DNA from: Rhizophagus irregularis
Taxonomy: Eukaryota > Glomeromycota > Glomeromycetes > Glomerales > Glomeraceae
Length of the DNA: 64,000 bases
Direction: 5' to 3'
NCBI RefSeq assembly: GCF_026210795.1
Contig: NC_089438.1
Span: forward strand, 3,927,501-3,991,500
The translations under genes were made by a program, and so were the position numbers. How positions within the stretch are numbered: position 1 is the stretch's first letter; each line of letters starts with the position of its first letter. The notes below the pieces were generated by a model. The model saw only the letters and a program-made list of their open reading frames with translations. It was not told where the DNA came from and did not search any database. Below are positions 58,983 to 64,000 of the stretch, piece by piece.

Positions 58983-60884
58983 ATGATCGAATTTGTAAAT
59001 AATACTCTATTGTTTAACATTTCTTTAAGAATAAAACATTATCTTATCGGACCACCTAAACCTTCATGGGATTTAAAATTTCATCAAATTTGGGCAATGA
59101 TAAAATCAATGTCCGAAAACACAAGTACTATGACAATTGAGCAAATGCAAAGTGTTAGTTTTCAACCTGATCCTACACCAGCTGGTGTGATGATAAATGA
59201 ATTCAAAATAAATAATAAATATAAACATGAAGCTCAAGTTCATCTTAATAAAATTTTGAAACCTTACGAACATGTCTTAGATCCTGAATGGAAAAATTTG
59301 AAAGATGGTGGAATTAACGCCGAATGGGTTCACGTTCCTAATGACGGATGGGAAAAAAGAGAAATTAGGAAAACTATTTTGTACTTTCACGGTGGAGCTT
59401 ATTATTTGTGTAATAAAGATTCTTATCGTAATGTTACAGGTTCTTTATCGAAATGGACAAATGCAAGAGTTTTAGGTAAGTCAAAATCTTAAAAGAATGA
59501 AATATTTAATAAATTTTTATTTTATTTATACCTAACTAAAATTATATTTTATAGCAATTGATTATCAGCTTGCACCTCAAAATCCATTCCCTGCCGCATT
59601 ACAAGATGCATTGGCCGCTTATTTGTACCTCTTAAATCCTTCAAAAGATACGGGATTCGAACCTTTAAACCCAAAAAATATTGTAATTGCTGGTGATAGT
59701 GCTGGAGGCGGTTTAAGTTTGGCTCTTGGTCTTGCTATACGTGATGCCGGTTTGCCATCATGCACTGGTATCAGCTGTTGGGTAAATAATGGATTAAATT
59801 TTTTTTTATTGTGTTGAATTACTAATCACTTCACACGATTATATTGTATCACGTTACAGAGCCCGTGGGTTGACCTTACACAAAGCACTCCTTCAATGCA
59901 AGATGACGAATGTGCTGATTATATTCCAAAATTCAATGGAAATAATATTATTCACGCAGAATCTCAAGTTTTTAGTGAATATAAAGAAAAAACTGCTGCC
60001 CTCACAGAAAATATTAAGAAACAAAATCTTGGTCCCAAAATTTGGCATGATTCTTTTGATAGACCTGATGGAGCATTACAATTCTATGCACCTAATGAAG
60101 GTCTAGCAATTCCATATGTTAGTCCAATGTTAGCTGAAAGCTTAGGCAATTTGCCTCCTTTATTATTGGTAAGAAAAGGTATCTCTTATTGCTCTCTTAG
60201 ATAACTTTGCACTAAAAAAAAGAATATATTTGAATAATACAGGTTGCTGGAGATGAAGAAAGAATACGAGATGAAGTAATTTATCTCGCCCATAGATCTG
60301 CTGAACCAACTAAATATAAGGGACCATCCTATAATGCTGGTAAATTCGAAAAATCTCCATTTCAAACTCCGACAAATACTACACTCGAAGTATATGAAGA
60401 AATGCCTCACGTATTCCAAGTAAAGAGCATTTGTTTTAAAATAGAAAAATATACTTTTTTTGCAATTATTTTTTAATACAATTAATTCTTTTATTAATAT
60501 ATCTTAGATGATGGAACATCCTAGCACAACAAAGTCGTATGAACGTACGTCTGAATTCATAAATAGAGTGATAAATTCTCCTAACGAGCCACTTCCTCCT
60601 TCCTCTTATAATTATATAAATGTTAAGGGAGAATTTAATCCTTTAAAAGAACGTCATAAAAAGGTTCTTAATTGGGAAGAAATTGGTATTGTACCAAGTG
60701 TCACACGAAACGAATTCGATTCTACCTCACATACCTCACATAGATTGTAAGTAAATAAATAATTAAATTTAAATTTATAATATAATAAAAATATGTTAAT
60801 TTACTTGAGAATTTCTCTTTTAGGACACCAAAACTTCTCGTATCCATCGGTATTATCAGTGTTCTCGCTTATATTCTTTATTGA
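58983..60884 (+). CDS. Alpha/beta hydrolase copy 7 with C-terminal membrane anchor
   Basis: Six exons: 58983-59475, 59555-59781, 59860-60168, 60243-60419, 60508-60746, 60824-60884; 501 residues. The start is the ATG at 58983; the frame extends two codons upstream without another ATG. HGGAYY, GDSAGG, VAGDEERIRDE and MPHVFQ are intact; the usual YRLAP is YQLAP. The sixth exon (phase-2 junction, donor GTAAGT at 60747) encodes TPKLLVSIGIISVLAYILY followed by TGA, one hydrophobic helix at the very end, as in tail-anchored proteins. Without this splice the frame would stop at once (TTGTAA). By inference it is an esterase of the hormone-sensitive-lipase group fixed on the cytosolic face of the ER or another membrane, perhaps acting on lipid esters. 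Confidence 0.87.
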
Positions 60885-62929
60885 TTTATTTTTTTATTTA
60901 TTTGTTTATATTTTTTTTATTTGTTTATTTATTTTATTTATTTTATTTGTCTATTCTTTTGTCTATTCGTTTATTTTTTTTGTTATTTTCTTTATGTTTT
61001 ATTTTTTATCTTTATTTTTTTTACTTTGCAAGTTATTTAAATTTCAATAAACGTAGTGAAAAATATTCGCATACTGAATTATCTATCATAAATAAAAATT
61101 ACATATCAATATAGTTTTTTGGTCGGGTCAAGGTCACGTGATGAAATACGTTTTGATTCTGTTATTTTAAGTATGGCATGTGTAATTATCGCTTTGAGAA
61201 TTTTACAAGTACGATAACTATTTGCAAATCGCAATGTACTTGTATCTTTATACATATTTAGGTATGATACCAAAATTTATAAAAAGTTACAACATCCAGT
61301 AGAGTTTTAAGAACACGTAATATCAAGTAGTATAATATTGCATCTTATCAAATATTAAATAACAATTAATTGTAGATATAAATAATGCTACTTAAACAGA
61401 ATTAATTTTTTCTTGAACTGCCATATTTCATTCTCTTAATATTTATTAGCGTAATGATATAAAGTTTATTAATTTTAATTTTTTTAATAAAATATGCGTT
61501 TTTGTGATATATTATTATACAATTGTATTCGTTTACATGATTATTTAGTTTTCATTCAATTGCAATTTGATGATCTATTTCATTTTTATATTATTTCATT
61601 TTTTAGTACTTACAAAGAATCAAAGTCTGATGATTTATCAAATCATCTAAATCAATATACTGTATTCAGAAAACATATTAAAAATTAAAACATACTGTAT
61701 ATATTAAGAAAAAAAAATTTATAAGTAAATAAATAAATAAGAAAAATTGCAAGAAAGAAGTATTATCTTGGAGCTGCTGGTAGTAGTGGATTTATGATCA
61801 TTTTTCTTATATATTATTATTTCATCCCTTTGTTAAAGGTCAGATTAAGATAATTAAAATTTGTATATAATCGTATTAAATATATATATTATCAAATTTA
61901 TATTTTTTTAAATGGTAGTTATTACGATAAAATAAATTAATAATAAATAAGTCGTTGGCACTTTTTATATTATTATTATTATAACAATAATAATATATAC
62001 TATTAATTTTGAAGATTTAGAAGTTTTCCATTTACATAAAATTCAATTGGACTATTCCTGTTGTAGACCAAACTTGACCATGTCCCAAACAAAATCTAAT
62101 AATGCCTTAAGACTGTAACAACATTCACAAGTCCATTTTTTACGTTTAATTCATCCGGTTGATCCGTGGATCATATGATGCCGCGCTAGATGCAGATCCT
62201 TTGCAATTTAAATTTTCACTTAATACTATAATATTTGTGACGCAGCAATCTTGATGATAACTTTTTTTTGGTAGAAAATTGAACCCAATGACATAACTCA
62301 GGAAAAATTATAGTGCCGGCCAAAAATTAAAATTTTATTTAAGGGCCATAAATTTTATTTATTAAGACCAACCAATCCACAATTTTTTTCTGGAAAGTGG
62401 AAATATCCGGATTTATTGTAACGTAAGATGGTGAAAATTTGAGTAATTACATTACTCCCCACGGAACGTAAGATGAAATTTTTACCCAATTGTGATATTT
62501 CTTTTATGATATAATTTCAGTTTCATATATAATAACAATAATTATGTTACATCACGCTCTAAAATTGCATCAGGAGAATAAAGTAAGCGTAGATCTACAA
62601 AATAATACACATGTGAAAAAACTACGCAAATCTACACCACTCGCGACAATATACGAGTGTGAAAATATTAGAAAATTTTCAATGGTATAAAATAGAAAAA
62701 CGAGTAGTTTTTTAATAGTAAAAAATAATGTAGTTACCTTAATAGCAAAATAATAAAATTTTTCTTTTTATAATTTTTTTTCTAACTTTTCTTTACTTGA
62801 GTATTTTTCCGATATTTTGATATTTTTCTACATTTTTGTTATTTTTTTTTTACCTACACTAAGAGTCGAACTGAATACCTCAAGATAAATTATTACACTA
62901 TTTCTTTTTTTTTAATTATTAATATTATA
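60885..62929. other. 3' flank of copy 7 and spacer
   Basis: TTTATTTG-rich 3' untranslated-like run to about 61030, then the duplicated flank to 61993. Beyond that there is plain A+T-rich DNA with no gene, RNA or element ends that I can support. Confidence 0.45.
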
Positions 62930-63720
62930 TTTCATATTATCTTAGAATAAAGACATGCTTAAACCTTTGTATTTATGTATTTATATAATTCTTTTAGAGT
63001 GTAGATTATGAAAATATATTACAAAACTTACCTATTTGTGTAAATTTTACACAACTTTTTTAGATACAAATTTATTCAAAATATTTTAAGCTACATACAT
63101 TTTCGTGCGTGGGTTATGCAAAATCATGTATTTATGCAAATTTCTAAAGCGTAGATTACCGAAACTACCAGGACCCAGAAATATATATATAGGGGTCAGG
63201 TGATGAAAAAAATTTTTTACTATGAGCTGTACGCATTTTTTCAGGGCCGGAATTATGATAATGTCAGTCGATTACTATAATAGGAAATAAAATTCTGACT
63301 GGAATTATCAAAAATTATCTAAAAAAGGAAAGATTTTCATGATTTTTTTAGTTCAAAATACGCAAACTCAAACCTGACCCTTTTATATATTTCTGGGTCC
63401 TAAACTACCTACTTGTGTAAAATTTATAAAACTTTTTAAGTTACAAAATCAATAAAGTATTTTTCAAATTGTTTTTATGTGTAATTACTTAAAATCATAT
63501 ATTTAAGAAATTATTTCAAGACGTAAAACTTTGAAACTAGTACCTATTCATGAAAAACTCATGCCATTTTTTAAGATACACTCTATTAAATAACTATGAT
63601 TTAAAGTGTACATTATGAAATCGTACTATATTTATAGATTTTTACGGAGTATAAATTTCCAGGTATTCTACATATTTGACAACTTTACACTAATATTCAC
63701 CTCATATAACCTCCTGGTGT
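62930..63720. repeat. Degenerate ~150-bp tandem repeat
   Basis: A unit with GTAGATTATGAAAATATATT or GTAGATTACCGAAACTACC, then CTTGTGTAAA(A/T)TTTA, then AACTTTTTWAGNTACAAA, and AAAATCATRTATTTA recurs two to three times with decay. A MITE is inserted in the second unit. Confidence 0.45.
63170..63401. mobile_element. 232-bp hAT-like MITE with exact 8-bp duplication
   Basis: Starts AGGACCCAGAAATATATA and ends TATATATTTCTGGGTCCT; the next inner words GGGGTCAGG and CCTGACCC also pair. The flanking word AAACTACC is identical at 63162-63169 and 63402-63409. Non-coding. Its removal restores the tandem repeat unit. Confidence 0.88.
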
Positions 63721-64000
63721 AAGATTAACACTTCAAATAACAAATTTATATACAGAATATTGAGCATTATAAATTTTAGTAAAAAAAAGAATATACCATC
63801 ATATTGATGGCACATTATTCAGATATTTGTCCGAAACGTAAGCGTAGGACACATTCAATTACAGTGTAAATACTAGGATCCTGTGTAACCATCAATTTTT
63901 AATTGATTTTCGTGATTTTGTTTATCGAAAATTCGCAACGTAGCACAACGAATTTAAATATACATTTGTTTAGCTTTACATTTTTTTTAACTATGTTTTC
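63721..64000. other. Intergenic to window end
   Basis: A+T-rich. No gene or repeat end visible before the window stops. Confidence 0.4.

Larger units (their letters stand above)
49312..61993 (+). repeat. Segmental duplication carrying hydrolase copies 6 and 7
   Basis: Block 49312-52110 plus 55273-56112 corresponds to block 58266-61993 (5' flank, six-exon gene and 3' flank including GGTCACGTGATGAAATACG). The first block is split by the insertion at 52111-55272. Confidence 0.75.

Noticed and set aside
59650-59680. tRNA B-box-like GGATTCGAACC
   Set aside because: It is coding sequence in hydrolase exon 2 and is present as a variant in every copy. No tRNA fold.
60793-61114. Phe/Ile-rich open frames after copy 7
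   Set aside because: They come from the TTTATTTG-rich 3' untranslated run. Only the first part, in the proper splice frame, is real exon 6.
62150-62180. CCGGTTGATCC, resembling the start of 18S rRNA
   Set aside because: The bases after it do not match rRNA and no further rRNA sequence follows.

Overview
This window reads as nuclear DNA of a filamentous fungus with a very A+T-rich, repeat-laden genome. The best match I can suggest is an arbuscular mycorrhizal fungus of the Rhizophagus type. The reasons are short GT-AG introns, TATA boxes 55-110 bp before the start codons, expanded F-box/leucine-rich families, and many small non-autonomous transposons. This is inferred from style; no species marker is present.

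Layout. Positions 1-2751 hold the 3' part of an unusual gene. Two small exon types alternate (A and B, mostly 69 bp each), every intron is phase 1, and the pair repeats about nine times. The 19 exons join into one open frame of 440 residues that ends in a Cys/Phe tail. Positions 6066-6953 (minus) encode a secreted trypsin/V8-like serine protease. Seven copies of one alpha/beta-hydrolase gene (hormone-sensitive-lipase group) follow: 12024-13751 (minus), 19233-20944, 33615-34397 (truncated), 36003-37731, 39654-41374, 50115-52006 (nonsense mutations) and 58983-60884. Five are intact. They share exon junctions, the TATAAATAG promoter and long flanks, so they arose by segmental duplication. The two right-hand copies carry a sixth exon encoding a C-terminal membrane anchor; the four other copies that keep their 3' end stop earlier and keep only a decayed relic of it. 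F-box proteins lie at 24598-26088 (minus), 43106-44578 (minus) and 47050-48750 (frameshifted).

Between genes there are many small transposons. Several have target-site duplications I could read: a foldback Mutator-like element (8326-8945, 9 bp), three hAT-like elements (22573-23210, 29008-29401, 63170-63401, 8 bp) and a 3.2-kb insertion into one hydrolase duplication (52111-55272, 6 bp). A short Helitron-like element sits inside a second foldback element (27511-28588). There is also a perfect 50-nt hairpin (15313-15464), and there are pyrimidine-rich arrays with repeated acceptor-like TTTTTAG motifs (16560-17540, 57050-58255).

The genes do not form a pathway. The hydrolases are a local family at different stages of intactness, decay and domain change, and duplication with transposon traffic shapes the region. 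The most novel item is the exon-pair gene at the left edge. Next are the gain or loss of the hydrolase membrane-anchor exon and the nested transposons. No tRNA, rRNA or CRISPR array was seen.
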